From NCBI GenBank assembly GCA_963966185.1, contig CAWZYM010000151.1:877501-941500 (forward strand): 64,000 nucleotides of DNA. Direction: 5' to 3'. The notes beneath the pieces were generated by a model. It was not told the origin of the DNA. It searched no databases and was given only the letters and a program-made list of their open reading frames with translations. Numbering within the stretch: the first letter of the stretch is position 1; the number at the start of each line of letters is the position of its first letter. This document shows, piece after piece, positions 1 through 12,111 of this stretch. The position numbers and the translations under genes were made by a program. The DNA is from Rhabditoides inermis (taxonomy: Eukaryota; Nematoda; Chromadorea; Rhabditida; Rhabditidae).

Positions 1-69
1 AATAATCAGTTTATCGCCGCATTCATGTAGACTGTTGGAAAATTGCTGGTATGATTTTTTCTTCTCCAG

Positions 70-430
70 CGCAACCTACACAATTACGGTCGCTCGTTTT
101 TCGAGCAGTCGCCGAGAAAGTGTTATTTGATCGCGACCGGAAGCGAGCAGATTAGTGACGTGATGAAGGATATCAAGGAACTCGTGGAGAAATCTAGATG
201 GGATGTGACGGTAATTCATTATCATAATGTTTGCATAATTATATACTAATATACTTTAGAGAAGCGACTCGCAAATCATCGAATTCCGCTGGCACTTCCC
301 GAAACCATGCGAAGGGTGAGTGTCATTTTTCGCAGACACCAAATATCGATATAATTTTTTCAGGCGACTGTGTGTCACACGTGCCACGAACGGAGTGATT
401 TTGTTTCATTTCGGCCTGTTCGAAGCATGA
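70..430 (+). CDS. 3' end of an unrecognised gene (last three exons)
   Basis: Three exons join in frame: 70-210, 260-315 and 364-430 (TGA at 428-430). Each has a good acceptor (CTCCAG, CTTTAG, TTTCAG) and a GT donor where needed. Together they encode about 88 residues that run off the left edge of the window. The segment contains stretches such as CYLIATGSEQISDVMKDI and ends VILFHFGLFEA. The mix of charged helices and short hydrophobic strands suggests a folded globular C-terminal domain. A KA1-like or longin-like fold came to mind, but no diagnostic motif supports it. A poly(A) signal follows 28 nt after the stop. The exon structure is convincing; the function is unknown to me. Confidence 0.6.
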
Positions 431-457
431 ACTTTTATCGATTTCCACTTTACACTC

Positions 458-463
458 AATAAA
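458..463 (+). terminator. Poly(A) signal AATAAA of the 70-430 gene
   Basis: An AATAAA hexamer lies 28 nt after the stop codon at 430, a normal position for a compact nematode 3' UTR. Confidence 0.6.
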
Positions 464-1104
464 TCTTACTTTCAATGTATGTTTTTTGTATCGGCTAATT
501 AACTCAAAATACTCAAAAATCAAAGTCCAGATAATAATAACACCGTAAGATTGATCGTGTTAGTGGGACACGGATGGTCCGGCTTGATACAGTACATGTC
601 ATAAGCAAATTCTTCCTCTCTTCCTTTATATCATTTCATATTTCCCTGCTCGAAACACTCCGCGCAGACATTTTCCGCACTACAACTGACTACAACTGGC
701 ACAAAGCTCCAACATCCTCCGCTTTCCGGCCTCTAACTGATGTCAACTGTAATCACACCACTTCCCGCGATTTAAGTTATTCGTGGTCTTTTAAAGTAGC
801 AATTGTACGTTCATTTATTAGTGAGAATTATACTTTTCAAAGTAGCACCTGCAAGCGCTAATTGCGTCGGCAACGGCATATGTGATGCAGTATAAAACTC
901 TTGTTTCCTGCCTTTCCATTGCTGTAAGATATCGATGGACGTGACAATATGTGAACAACTCGTGTTAATAAAATACTTTCAATATGCCCCATTTGTTCAT
1001 GGTCCAATCTACCTAGTATGGTAACTATTTGAAAAACACCGTGTCATTGTATTGTTTAACACACCTTGTAGTTTGTACTTTATATTCCGTCGCATATTGC
1101 GCAG
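464..1104. other. Intergenic / undetected 5' exon of the chemoreceptor
   Basis: I see no supported gene here. The first coding exon (N-terminus and TM1) of the chemoreceptor that follows should lie in or near this stretch, but I could not identify it. The open frame at 574-861 has no splice support or recognisable product. Confidence 0.4.
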
Positions 1105-3933
1105 GAATCAAGCATTTCTTCTTCATTATCTGGTGAGTTTAAGTTTTTTTTCCCTATAAAGCATTTTGTTTTTACAACACCTAAGTATTATCCTATTATT
1201 GATTGTATAGGTCATATCCAGACAGAAATCGGAAAAAAGTTCAAGAAAGTTCACGACAGTTCATTTTGTGTTGCGGATGTGATGTTCAAGTTTGAGAAGA
1301 AAAAAATTGCTATTAGCCTTTCTAAAAAAAAAAGTCGACGCGCCGCTTATAATGGACATTTTTTCATGACAGCATTGTGCATTCTTAATTGAAGTTATAC
1401 TACGAAAACTGGCTTTACACAGTTGTTCGTATTAGTTTTGAATTCGCATTCAGTTCTGGCTAATCTTCGTGGACGTAATGAATCTGCTCACTGCTCCCAT
1501 CATGCTTCTTCCCCTTCCTGTCGGCTATTCCAATGGTTTCATCGCCTCGCAGGGCGGATTGTACATTATGGTGGTGAGTAGAGATGGTCCGGTTAAACTC
1601 TTCACGGTTTAACGAGTTAACCGAACCGAAATTTCGAAAAAACGGTTTCGGTTAACTGGTTAACCGTTTTAAAAACGATTTTCGATTAACCGGTTTTAAC
1701 TGGTTTTCGGTTATTGAAACCGACACTGAAGAAAGGAGATCATTACAGATAGCGCGAAATTCAATCTTATTTGTTACCGCCATTGTTACATTAAAAAAAA
1801 CGCGAGAAATTTGACAATACGAGCGTCGAACTTGGCCTAGACTACCAGCAACAGGGAATTCGGTTAACCGAACATTTCGGTTAACATTTCGGTGAACCGG
1901 TTCGGTTAACCGAAAACCGGTTTCTGTCACGGTTTTTCGGTTCGGTTAACCGGTTAACCGAAATCAAGACGGTTTCCGGTTAACCAGTTAACCGAACCGG
2001 TTAAATAACCGAAACCCGGAAAAATAACCGAAATGACGGTTAGCGGACCATCTCTAGTGGTGAGTTGACAACCTTATATTTTGTTAAAATCATAATCACG
2101 AACTTCACGAACACACAGAATCTAACAACGTTTCTTATTATGATGTTTTCAGATCATCTCTCTCAGTTCGTTTTCCATACTCGGCGGGGCTATGGTGCAG
2201 ATGTTCGTATTCAAATATCACGTGCGTTTCTCTATAGTCAGATTTCGCGAGTCCCCTGCCATGCGCCCAGCCGCCGCAACGCGCGGGTGGCGGACAAGCG
2301 ACGCGGACCTGCGCGTTCTTATAAATAATAATTACATGATTTCATAAGACCATAATACCAAGATGATACAACAAAACAAAGTCAAATTGTACTCCTTTCG
2401 AGTCTCCGATAAGAGAGAGAGATGCTGCGCACTTTTTTGCTGACGACTTTACGTCTTCTGATTGCAGGCAATCGTCAACCTGGGTCGGGTGCACACGAAA
2501 CGCGTCTACTGTCAGATGTCTCTGTTCTATGTCACGTGGCTCGCCTGTGTACCGGTCATTGTCTACTACTACGACATCTATTTCCAAAACGACACATTCG
2601 CCAGGAATCTGCGAAATATCGGCGCGGTTAGTGAAACAGAAGAATTTGATTATGACTGATCAGAAATAATCATGGAAATCATCGTTAAATCGTTTATATT
2701 TTGCAGACATACGTCAATCTACCCGTTTTCATGGAGCAACACAACATCACTCACTACTTTGCATTTGATATCATGAACTGGTGGACGAGAGCGTTAACTT
2801 GTTTTATTGTTGTGAGTCTTATAGGGAGCATCAACATAGACTTCGCACTTTTCTTAATATCATAACCGTATCATAACCGTCTGGGTTTATAGATTACAGT
2901 AACTGTATTTGCGCTCCGATTGTGCGCCGGTAAAGCTTTTTGTCTAGTCTCGCTGGTCGATAATTCAGAAAGAAAGAATCAGAAAAATTATCTCGAATCA
3001 AGTAGCACACAATATTGATTACGTAAATTACGGTGGGATACGGTAAAATACAGTAATACAATGCCTACTGCGAGTTTCAACAACACGGATTTCGGTTTTC
3101 TCGTGGATGCGTACGTGATGTTGGTATGCTTGTCATCCCCTGCTTGCGGCTTCTGGGGAGGTTTCGATCTCGGCTGCGGAAGATCCGGGCTTCAACGATC
3201 GATCGCGAAGAGACGTCTCCAGGAGTTTCATCGTCTTCGAGGATTTCTCTTCAGCCTCAATTCCGTAGATGTAGAGAGTAGCAAAATCGAGTACCAGTCC
3301 GGTTAGCGTTAGTGTCCTCCGCCGCACAGCATTGTAGAGGAATGTGGTCGATAATTGAATTGAATTCTTTTAACTAAAATGTTCCAGACAGCAATGATTG
3401 CGTCTGTGAAACAGCTGATGAGAGAGTTTAGGACCAAAGAGAACGTATCCTGATTTTAATAACATTTATAATAATAACATAATAATAACATAATAATAAT
3501 AATATCATTTTTTTGTATTTAAATAATTTAGACCATCCTTCCTTTGGTTATGCTGATGGTTCCGCGTCTGTTGATGATGCTTTCGATATTGATGGGCATA
3601 TGGGCAGTGAACTGTGAGTACTCGATTGAAGCCAGAGAAACCTGTTTCCTGAAATCGGAAATGGTCAGAAACAAGCTAAAAAGATCAGAAAGGACTTCCA
3701 CCCTCTTTCTGTCTTTTTTCACGAACGCACTCTATTTGACGCTTTCGCGATATGATCAAGTGATGAGTAGATAGTGACTCTTGATGATATACGTAGCACA
3801 TGTGACGCTTCTAGGCTGGAACGACTGGGTGCCGATGTCGGCGTCGCTTCACTCCCTCTGCGCAGTCGCACTCATCACGCGCCGACACGCGCGACGCGGA
3901 CACAACAGCCGACAGGTGGGCAGGTCGAGGTAG
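1105..3933 (+). CDS. Nematode serpentine chemoreceptor, SRH-like (N-terminus not found)
   Basis: A seven-transmembrane chemoreceptor of the nematode Str/SRH superfamily, expected in sensory-neuron membranes. Exons I can join are 1105-1132, 1454-1573, 2153-2221, 2468-2626, 2707-2811, 2893-2929, 3388-3444, 3532-3613 and 3815-3933 (TAG). Family hallmarks are an FW.....D helix followed by LLTAPIMLLPLPVGYSNG, then FKYHAIVNLGRVH after the next TM, a tract ending in ILPLVMLMVPRLL, and the C-terminal SLHSL motif. The junction between 2929 and 3388 does not keep phase, so an exon or alternative donor there is missing from my model, and the exon(s) before 1105 are also missing. A MITE sits in the intron after 1573. 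Family assignment is fairly firm; the exact subfamily (SRH versus SRI/STR) is inferred. Confidence 0.65.
1579..2056. mobile_element. hAT-type MITE, 478 bp, with perfect 8-bp TSD
   Basis: The element starts with TAGAGATGGTCCG (1579-1591) and ends with the exact reverse complement CGGACCATCTCTA (2044-2056). It is flanked on both sides by GTGGTGAG (1571-1578 and 2057-2064), an 8-bp target-site duplication. Terminal repeats beginning TAGAG and an 8-bp duplication are typical of hAT elements. The interior carries no coding capacity; it consists largely of GGTTAACCG-type palindromic words repeated at both ends. It lies in a chemoreceptor intron and duplicated the 5' splice site. Confidence 0.85.
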
Positions 3934-4406
3934 ATACGGCTTCGATAGGCAATACTATGACCAGTTCCAAAAACAGTTGGCCTGCTCAACATACACACGA
4001 TACTTTAACAAGAATGTTGTCGAAAAACACAGTGGGCCTGGAAAAGTTACCGACTGCCGCTCTTGTTGTGCGCGCTATTGAGCTATTGATGTCAGCGAAT
4101 GTGCGCGTTATTCTGATCTACTCCGAAGCGCTCATGCTCATTGCTGGAACAAGGAGCAAGAATGATATGCTCGTGAGCAGAACTGAACTATCTCTAGGTG
4201 TCGGCGTCTGCGAAGCCAGATATGGGCAACGTGATCAGAGTGCGTGTCGCGGACCACCGTAGCCCGCAGTCGCCGTCCACGTGAAATGAGCAATGCAAGG
4301 ATGAGAGTGACTGCAGAAATAAACTGCACGCACTGGTCCAGACGCTCTTTCGGACAACATGAATTGATAACTGATATGTTATCATTTATTATATCACACC
4401 ATTTTG

Positions 4407-4412
4407 AATAAA
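4407..4412 (+). terminator. Candidate poly(A) signal of the chemoreceptor gene
   Basis: An AATAAA lies about 470 nt after the stop codon at 3933. It is a candidate only; ATAAAC at 4318 is another possibility. Confidence 0.3.
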
Positions 4413-4796
4413 TGAATGTATGAATTAATTACAGAAACAAACCTGCGTCACACAATCAGAATGACACATTTTCTGTTTTCTATGTGAACTTTTATAATTT
4501 TAATTTTATGTGTAAAATATCCCGTCCTGTAGACATGCGACTCTCGAACCATTGAATTCTACAACACATTTTCCGAAACCATACGTAAGATGTGTCTTTG
4601 TTTCCACACTTGTTGCAGAAACTTAATAATGCAATTAATTTCAGGTGGCTGTGTCTAACGTCTAACGTATGCAACGAATTGTGTACCCTATCGGAAAAAA
4701 ATACTGGAAAAAGTAGTTATGTTTTCTAATAGGTTTTTGCAGGTATGTATGTACAACGTGTACTCACGTTATTCACGTCTGTAGAAAAATGGTAAT

Positions 4797-4980
4797 CAAC
4801 ACCAAACACCATGATACCAGACACCAGACACCCAGAAACCACGGAACCACTTCTCAAAACAATTTTTTGAAAAAAAAAGTTAGTCATAGACGAGGTATCG
4901 TAGTGCAGTAGTGTTTTGTGAAATGATGTGGTGTCGTGGTGTTATGGTGTCTGGTATCTGGTGTCATTTCTTAAATCACA
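4797..4980. repeat. Imperfect inverted repeat of ACACCA/TGGTGT words
   Basis: The left arm (about 4797-4860) is rich in ACACCA-type words and contains ATACCAGACACC. The right arm (about 4908-4980) contains the reverse-complement words GGTGTCTGGTATC and GTGGTGT. The arms could fold into a long imperfect hairpin around an A-rich loop near 4866-4878, as in a decayed foldback element. I see no clear target-site duplication. Confidence 0.45.
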
Positions 4981-5440
4981 ATTCTAACAATTTTCCGTTC
5001 ATGCGAGTCCATAGTCACGTCCACGGCGCACGCATTGTCACGCGTGGGGACTTGTTGTGCCCTACCGGAAGGTCGAGGTATTACTACTCGAACACTCAAA
5101 TAGTCACGTAATACGATCACACTACAGAGACGTGAGAGTAGTCAGAGAAGAGCATAGGACTATATGTAGTGTTGCTCTCAAGAGGATGCTCTCCCACAAC
5201 GAACTCCACAACGAACTTCTCGACACGATTCTCTTGCATTTACCTGATCTGTGCGATCGCTCCCTCCACTCATCCACAACTAAATACTATTTATTAGTAA
5301 GAGTCAAAGTAAAAGTAAAAGTAGTAAAAGAAGTGAAAGAAGTAAAAAGTAGTAAAGTGGACGAAAATCCCAAATGATTGACTGAATTCTACACGCGTTA
5401 TGATTCGCAGGCAGGCTGTCTGTAGCAAAAGAGTTGTAGC

Positions 5441-5512
5441 AAAACTCGTCAGCGGATCCGAACCCGCGACCCGTGATTGTCAGGCAAAACTTAAACCAGT
5501 TGCGTCATAGAA
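5441..5512 (-). pseudogene. tRNA-derived sequence (degenerate)
   Basis: On the minus strand an A-box-like GACGCAACTGGTTTAAG is followed by a B-box-like GGGTTCGGATCC, with spacing close to that of a tRNA. The T stem has lost a pair, the anticodon stem does not pair and the acceptor ends do not match, so this is a tRNA relic or the head of a tRNA-derived SINE rather than a working gene. Confidence 0.35.
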
Positions 5513-6233
5513 GCAATGTCTTTTGGCTGCTAAATTCTGAGCGACCTCACTGCGTTTATCGAAAAAAAAAATGACGGTCATTTCTTATCAATTTCTGGTG
5601 AAACGTAAGCTCGCGAAAACATGAAAGCTCTTAGTTACCGTATCATCCATTTGAAATTTTCGTGCCCGGACCCATCATGGGGAAGCTAGTGGGTCTTTTC
5701 AATTGTTTGCCGTCTTTAAAAGTAACAGGAGTCAGTCAAAGTTCGGAGTTTGGGTGGTAATCAAATATAAAAATGATTGACAACTCTGGAGAAGCACTCT
5801 GCGCACACGCAACAATTTGTTTTTGTGAGCAACGCACATCCTCTATATCACTTGAATAAAACAAAATGTGTTTGTTTTCTTACTTTCTCAATGCTTCGTT
5901 TTGTTTGATTGGTATTGTATGTCATATTTCAAAAAAAAACATTTATTCAACTCTTTGACTATGAACAAACATCATTTCTGGCAATGTAATGACTATGGAT
6001 TGCATTTGTCTGATTTCTGGTCGAGGGTGGTTAGAAAATTGCGTTTTTCTAATCGAGTGGCGAACTTGAAACTGAATCACAAGTGGGGAAGTGGATAGAA
6101 TACAGTTGTAGACCACTAGCATGAATTACTTATTTTGAGAGAACGACCCCGAGTAGTTGACGAGTATCGACTGCATTTTGTAGTCCTGAAATGATTCGCT
6201 GAACTGAAATGAACAAAGAAAGCGAATCAATAT

Positions 6234-6239
6234 TTTATT
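6234..6239 (-). terminator. Poly(A) signal of the aquaporin gene
   Basis: TTTATT on the plus strand reads AATAAA on the minus strand, about 200 nt beyond the aquaporin stop codon. Confidence 0.5.
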
Positions 6240-6437
6240 CGTGTATGTACAAGGCAAGAAATCAAATGATAAAGGCATGCGTGGCCGCAAAACAATCGAA
6301 TGAAATCAAGGAAGGCATGTCGTTCGCACATAAAAGAAGGCAATCAACCGAACACAACTGAGGGGCGTGGTTACTGTACTGGTAACTGTTGAGCGTAGTT
6401 ATTAGGAACCGCATCGGCGCAAACACTCGAAGCGCGC

Positions 6438-7467
6438 TCAGTAGCCGCGGTTGTTGACGTGCACGGGGATGCTCACATTGTAGCCGGCACCCGCCTTGAC
6501 CGGGGGAGTCACTTCGAGAACCTCGTCCATACCGTGCAGACCGACGAAGAGCTGAGTATTGATTTATTGATCGGTTATCAATCAATGATCGATCACTTAC
6601 CTTGTAGATGAGGGCTCCAATGATGGCTCCAATGAAGGGGCCGACGATAGGGATCCAGAAGTAGTAGTTAGAAGCGCTGGAAAAGTGCAAACGTCGTGGG
6701 TGGTCCGAACTACGTGCTCTGATCTACCTGTCTGATGTACCTGATCTACTCACCTGAACGCAGCCCACCCGTATCCGGCGCAGAGCAGGAACAGCCTGGG
6801 TCCGAGGTCGCGGGCGGGGTTGATCGCGAACCCGCCGTTCGCGCCGAAAGTCATCGCCACCCTTCAAGGTTTTGGTGGGGGTTTTTTTTTTACAAATTCT
6901 TTGAATAATTGTCAGGTGCAATTCGGGAACATTGTATACTTATAGGTTCATATTCATGACTTCTTTTCTGTTGGCTTAGTGAACTAAAACATGATTGTTA
7001 TTGGATCAAGTCGATCGATTACTTGACTCCAGTGCCGCGCGAATTCATTCACCATGTGAAACATACATACCTCGTTTCACATTAATTTGCTGTTTTTGAA
7101 CTACATGAGAAAACTCTCGATATTAACATAAACACGTGGTACGAATCTTATGTGATACGTGAAACATACACATCTATCTCTCCTACTGTTAGCGCCGTCA
7201 GGAATTGAAAAGCGTCAAGAGGTCTTAAAAAAAACTCATGTGCTGATGATGGATTCAGCGATGGATTTCATGATGAATTTCATAATAGATTTCATGATGG
7301 ATTTGCACGTATTATTGCCTAGTTGTTTTGATCAATGAACCCACATGCTCATGATGGATCCAGCGAGAACGGGGACGACTCCCGACGGGATCTTGTGCCG
7401 CTTGTCAGTGATCAGACAGACCAGACCCGACAGGATGGCTGTGCCGATGATCTGAAGAAAGGGGTGG

Positions 7468-7505
<38 letters not shown>

Positions 7506-7998
7506 CTCCCTCACCTGATCGAGGAGACTCCCCCATGTGCTCATGTGTTGGCTGGGGTATGTGGCGAATAGCCCGGCGGTCGCCGTCGACCCAGTCACCT
7601 CCCGCACCCCACCATCAATCGTCCACAGGTCGTCTGGAGTGTTTACTTTGTTAGTTTACTCTGTTCACTTTGTTTGTTTACTTGTTTGTTTATCTGCTTA
7701 CTTTGTTTGTTTACTCGTTTACTTGTTTGTTTACCCACCGTGATGTCCAAAGTAGGTGACGGCAGTGCCGAGGAAGGCTCCGATCACTTGCGCGATCCAG
7801 TACGGAATGATCTGGAGATTGTTTTTGGATGAAGATATGAATGGAGAATTGTTTCCTCTTTATGGAGAATTCGTTTCATATACGACTTGAACCGTATAAC
7901 GTATGTAGGCAGTTCTCACTGCTATCTGCTCTCTCTCTCCGTCCCTCTCTCTCCGTCTCTCTCCTCTCTCTCTCCTCTCTCTCTCTCTCCTCTCTTTC

Positions 7999-8045
<47 letters not shown>

Positions 8046-9186
8046 CCTACCTTGTAGCTCTTGATGTTTCCGAGTATCCACTGTGCAACAGTGATGGCAG
8101 GGTTGAGATGGGCTCCTGAAAAGTGTATTTAAAGGGTGTGTTCAATAACTCGACAATACATGACTGCGCTGATCCTCTGATCTTTGACATAACAACGGTG
8201 AAACGTACACTAATCAGAGACACCCGGCGATGCGAACTTTATAGCTGTGAATCGGATACAATCTCACGCATAATCACTCATATCTCACGGAAGTCATAAA
8301 CTACAGGATCGTTTTTGAATGTACGCCACTCCACTCACCAGAAAAAAGACAGCGCGATATGGATTTAATATTACCATTATGGATACATACAACCACATAC
8401 GCATATACTCAATCGGTCTTTGGCTCACTTGCACTTTCCTCCACTCACCGGACACGTACGCGGCGAGACATACGGACACGTACACTCATTAGAACATTAG
8501 TTCAACATTCGCACTTTCACAATACACTCATTACTTCTTCCTTGTTTCCCCTCCACTCACCGGACACGGACGCGGCGAGGAACACTGCGAACATGAACCC
8601 GATGCCCCACGCGATGTGCGCACTCGTCGAGTTGCCTCCAGCAGCCACAGCAGCCTGCACGTTCGCAGACGTGCCGATCAGCTGCAAACGATCGATTATT
8701 ATTGATTTATTGATAGGATTGGGAAGACAAGGCAAGGTCAAGTTACTGTTTTTTCTAATTGAACTTACTAGTGGTTGATGAAACTTATTAGATTTGCATG
8801 ATGGTCATGTATTATTGGTTATGCCGTTTATTGAAGCCACAAGCCACACGAAGGACAATAACTGCCACACCGTTAGCGAGATTACATGCTGTTGGCGAAA
8901 CGTACGAACGTTCTATTCATGGAAGATATTTTTTGACACTACCATGATCACTTGATCACTAATCTAATCAGTACAAAAACATACAGCTGCTGTTTGTACA
9001 ATGTACAGCTGCTGTTTGTACAATTTTCATAACTAGGACTCACAAAAAACTGATAAAACTGAAATTTATCTGAAAAAAACGCACCAGGAGGAATGCTGTT
9101 CCGATGCATTCAGCCAGGAGCTCTCTGACCATCTTGCCATCCTCGATTCGAAAGATCGACGCCACCTTGTCCCGCAGCGAATCCAT
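6438..9186 (-). CDS. Aquaglyceroporin (MIP-family water/glycerol channel), 294 aa, complete
   Basis: Nine exons in transcription order: 9085-9186, 8561-8681, 8051-8115, 7739-7811, 7515-7633, 7345-7451, 6754-6861, 6601-6676 and 6438-6551 (TGA). They total 885 nt in one frame. The product is a six-TM pore. It has the first NPA box in GAHLNPAITVAQW and the second in FAINPARDLGPR. The Asp after NPAR and the long loop before the second box are typical of glycerol-permeable aquaglyceroporins rather than strict water channels. The start MDSLRDKVASIF is preceded directly by the acceptor ATGCAG|G, a likely spliced-leader site. Exon 7 uses an unusual TTGAAG acceptor. Long (CT)n tracts follow the donors at 7515 and 8051. 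The family call is firm; which nematode aqp paralogue it matches is not resolved. Confidence 0.93.
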
Positions 9187-9193
9187 CCTGCAT

Positions 9194-10739
9194 ACGATAG
9201 GGTTACGATAGTGAAGAACGTATTACAGGCGGGATTTCCGAACGGTATAGATCAGAAAAGGCGTGTTCGATTTGTCGAAAGTACCGTAACGCGATTATAG
9301 TTCTGGTGAACCAGAGACCATCGAGTCAGCCTTAAGATCCGAATAAATGACATTGACCCGACGTTGACAACAGAGTATGGACATAACTCAACGCCCAAAT
9401 GTGACAATGTAAATCATGGTTCGCGCGCGCGCTCGCGAGAGATTCTCTCGTGGGTCTTTAAACGGTATATTCCTTTTTCTATACCCCTTCTCTCTCTCTC
9501 TCTCTCTGTCCTCTCTATCTCTATCTCTATATCTATCTCTCCGCCTTTCTCTCTGCACCAAGTCGTTTTTCACTCGCGCATTCGCCACTACACTTTCTCT
9601 GCAGGCGTGACTTTCGAAGATTCAGAGAGACAATAATAGACAAGGTTGATTGATGCGAACCGATTTGTTAGAAGAAGCGGGGGTGCATTGGACAACTGAA
9701 CTTTTGATATTCCGTTAGATGACCCGATAAAGCAACATGTGACATGTGACGAAGACGTTATTTTATATATAAAAAAGACATTGACAAACGATTTTCACAA
9801 ACTTCATGAAAATAAAAAAAAATAGCTGTATGTGTGCTGTAATCTTCAAAACGATTTTGAAATGCGACCAAACCTTGTGTTTTCAAGCATTTGGAAAGGC
9901 ATATTTCTAAGAGGCTGACCACATTTCAACTGACTGAAAACGGAAGCTAATGTTGACCGATGATTGAAAAGAGTGAGGAGTGTCCGTTATTGCGGTCCTT
10001 TTATTCTGTGGATACGGTACGAGACCGCCTCTTTCTCTCTTGATCTATTTCAGTTATTCAGAAACATGAAAACACACGCGCTAATTTCGACTTTCTAGAC
10101 GTTACGACACAACCACAACTTCTCGGTTTAAAGTGATAGCTTCTACGAAATGATAAGTACTGGTTATTAGATACTGTCAAGTCAAGTACAATCTGTACCG
10201 ATTGATGTAATGGATGAAATGGGGCTCACTCGTACGTTCAACACGGTTGGAATGATGGAATGGCATTTGTGAGCGATTGCGAGCTAGACAAAAGATCACT
10301 GGTGTAGTTCGCGAGGACTGATAGAACGTGATAACCGTTTCACAAACTCGTCTTCCATGAAAACTAGTAAACTGCGTGCGACAAACGACGAGCGCATCAA
10401 AATTTGCATAATCCGCTATACCCGTGTTTCCGGCATATCTTTGTTCGTGAATTATATATCAGTTGTCAGTTATCAAAGGCAGTTGACACATCATCATTGT
10501 CGCAAAAAGACAAAACCGTATTTCCTCTAATGAGTTCAGAAATGGTGCTGGTGTATAGAAGATGCGCAGAATTAGATTTGACCGAGATTTGTCGTGACTC
10601 ACAGGCGAATTCGGCAAATACAGCTACTACGTCGGATGAAGAATCTGCAGACTGCATAGAGAGTGGATCAAAATGAAGCAAGAATTACTTGGGGTGTTGG
10701 CTCGTAGATCGGGCTGATATGATTAATGCATCCGGACTT
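9194..10739. other. Aquaporin upstream region / intergenic
   Basis: This should hold the aquaporin promoter. I see a short CT-rich tract (about 9489-9545) and no convincing gene. An open frame ends at 10676 with an acidic Ser/Thr-rich tail (TTSDEESADCIESGSK). It could be a last exon on the plus strand, but I find no joining exon. GTGACTCAC at 10594 and GTGAGTCAC at 10775 form a possible inverted pair. Confidence 0.4.
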
Positions 10740-10745
10740 TTTATT
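10740..10745 (-). terminator. Candidate poly(A) signal of the 10930-11464 gene
   Basis: TTTATT on the plus strand is AATAAA on the minus strand, about 185 nt past the stop at 10930. Confidence 0.4.
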
Positions 10746-10929
10746 TGCTGAATAATGCAATGGCTCGTTTTTTTGTGAGTCACGCAATTGTTTCGCATTT
10801 CTTGAAATGTGTATGTAGCAATGAAATAGTACAGCTTTCAAAAAGTATGGGAAACTGGAGACCAATACACACAATTTATCGATAAGAGAATTGAATATAT
10901 AACTAATAGATTATCAAATACAACATCGA

Positions 10930-11464
10930 TCATTTCCTCCTATCCGTTTTGTTCACAGTGTGCTTGGTCTCCATCAGCTTCTGTCTGTCGGTCGGCCGCT
11001 GCTGGGGAATGAGGGAGAGACGACACGGAGAGAGAGGAGTGGAGAAGGCACTTGGTCCGACAGATCCGGCAGAGCTGTCTTCTGCCGCGATCCGGTCTAC
11101 CCGAATGCTCAGCTCGGCGACGGAAAAGGCTAGAGGTGATCAACATTAGTATTTATAATGCAAGAACGAGCTTACCTATGTCATTCTGGCGCGATTTGAG
11201 TCGATCGACGCCGGCTGCGATGCGTCGGAGGCGGGCCTCGATGTCGGACAGGGAAGAGGGAGCAGGCTGCTTCACACCACCGGCTGAACACAGACATTAA
11301 TATATTGTGAAATAATGCATTTATGTATTCTGAGCGCATCAAATAGAAGGTTGCATTAAAAAGATGAAAATAACAGTAGTCTCACCCTTGCTATCCTGCT
11401 TGCGAGTGTGGACGGTGTGGTGGCGGTGGATGGGCATGTCGGCGACTACTGTCTGATAACCCAT
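10930..11464 (-). CDS. Orphan 128-aa protein with short coiled coil
   Basis: Three exons, 11386-11464, 11176-11283 and 10930-11129 (TGA), give 387 nt in frame. The ATG at 11464 lies 6 nt after a clean TGCAG acceptor, so it can be the start of a trans-spliced message. Residues 12-25 are His-rich (MPIHRHHTVHTRKQ). Residues about 37-75 have a heptad-like pattern (SLSDIEARLRRIAAGVDRLK, then a second helix with ELSIRVDRI), suggesting a coiled coil. The tail is Ser/Pro-rich, then basic (KTDRRK). There is no signal peptide or TM segment. It lies about 540 bp downstream of the innexin on the same strand. I do not recognise the family. It could be an alternative 3' end of the innexin, but the acceptor next to an ATG argues for a separate gene. 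Confidence 0.6.
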
Positions 11465-11470
11465 TTCACC

Positions 11471-12006
11471 CTGCATTTATACGGCAGGAGAATTTGACCT
11501 CGTTTCTTAGATCACACTCGCTTCACACGACTCGCAGTGGCGGCGTGACCCGGGGCAAGTGTACCATGTCAAGATGGGAAAGCATGCCCGCCGGCTACTG
11601 TAGACCTAGTTAGAGTCTCTCGCCGCGAGGCGCGATCTGTGACTGACATACACGAAAAGTGCACATGATGATGTGCCGAGCCAGTTGGTATTGTGCAAAT
11701 CGGAAATGCCCACATACGTTTTTAAACGAATAACAATAACAGCAGCTATATATTTGAAACTATATTCGATGTTTATAGTATTTTTTCTCACAAAGACTAT
11801 ATGTCTTTTTAAAATTAGGTATTAGGAATACGGAAAACAGCTGTTATTGCTTATCGTATACATATTTAATAATGATCTGCTGAAGCTTAATGAAATATAT
11901 CAATGCAGTTTACCATCCGTATTCTGTGAGTAATTGATGTTTGATTATCTCAAAGACAGTCAGTGAAATTGAATCAAACAATTTATTAGATAGGTCAATC
12001 GGTGAT
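11471..12006. other. Gap between innexin and the orphan gene
   Basis: Nothing gene-like. AATAAA on the minus strand at 11982-11987 lies only about 20 nt after the innexin stop and is its likely poly(A) signal, giving a very short 3' UTR. The rest is AT-rich and unstructured. Confidence 0.5.
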
Positions 12007-12053
12007 TTAGTCCTGCAGACGGCGCTTCATAGATCCGTGTGAGTCCTCTGGAA

Positions 12054-12111
<58 letters not shown>

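Larger units (their letters stand above)
4413..6233. other. Intergenic region between chemoreceptor and aquaporin
   Basis: No gene is supported. The stretch holds an imperfect inverted repeat (about 4797-4980), a degenerate tRNA-like sequence (about 5441-5512) and one TGAAACGTA motif at 5598. The open frames at 5057-5377 and 5868-6098 have no splice partners and no recognisable similarity. Confidence 0.5.

Noticed and set aside
2065..2328. 87-codon open frame across a chemoreceptor exon
   Set aside because: Wrong frame relative to the receptor exon 2153-2221.
3934..4082. Open stretch reading YGFDRQYYDQFQ after the chemoreceptor stop
   Set aside because: It is in another frame from the receptor tail, with no intron of usable length to connect it. 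It could be a polymorphic extension, but I cannot support it.
3774..4262. 162-codon open frame on the plus strand
   Set aside because: It overlaps the last chemoreceptor exon in a different frame; the receptor frame has splice and family support.
5057..5377. 106-codon open frame
   Set aside because: No splice partners or recognisable domain, and its tail is a run of GTAAAA/GAAGTA repeats.
10404..10676. 90-codon open frame with acidic C-terminus
   Set aside because: The composition looks somewhat coding, but no upstream exon or acceptor could be joined, so I did not call a gene.
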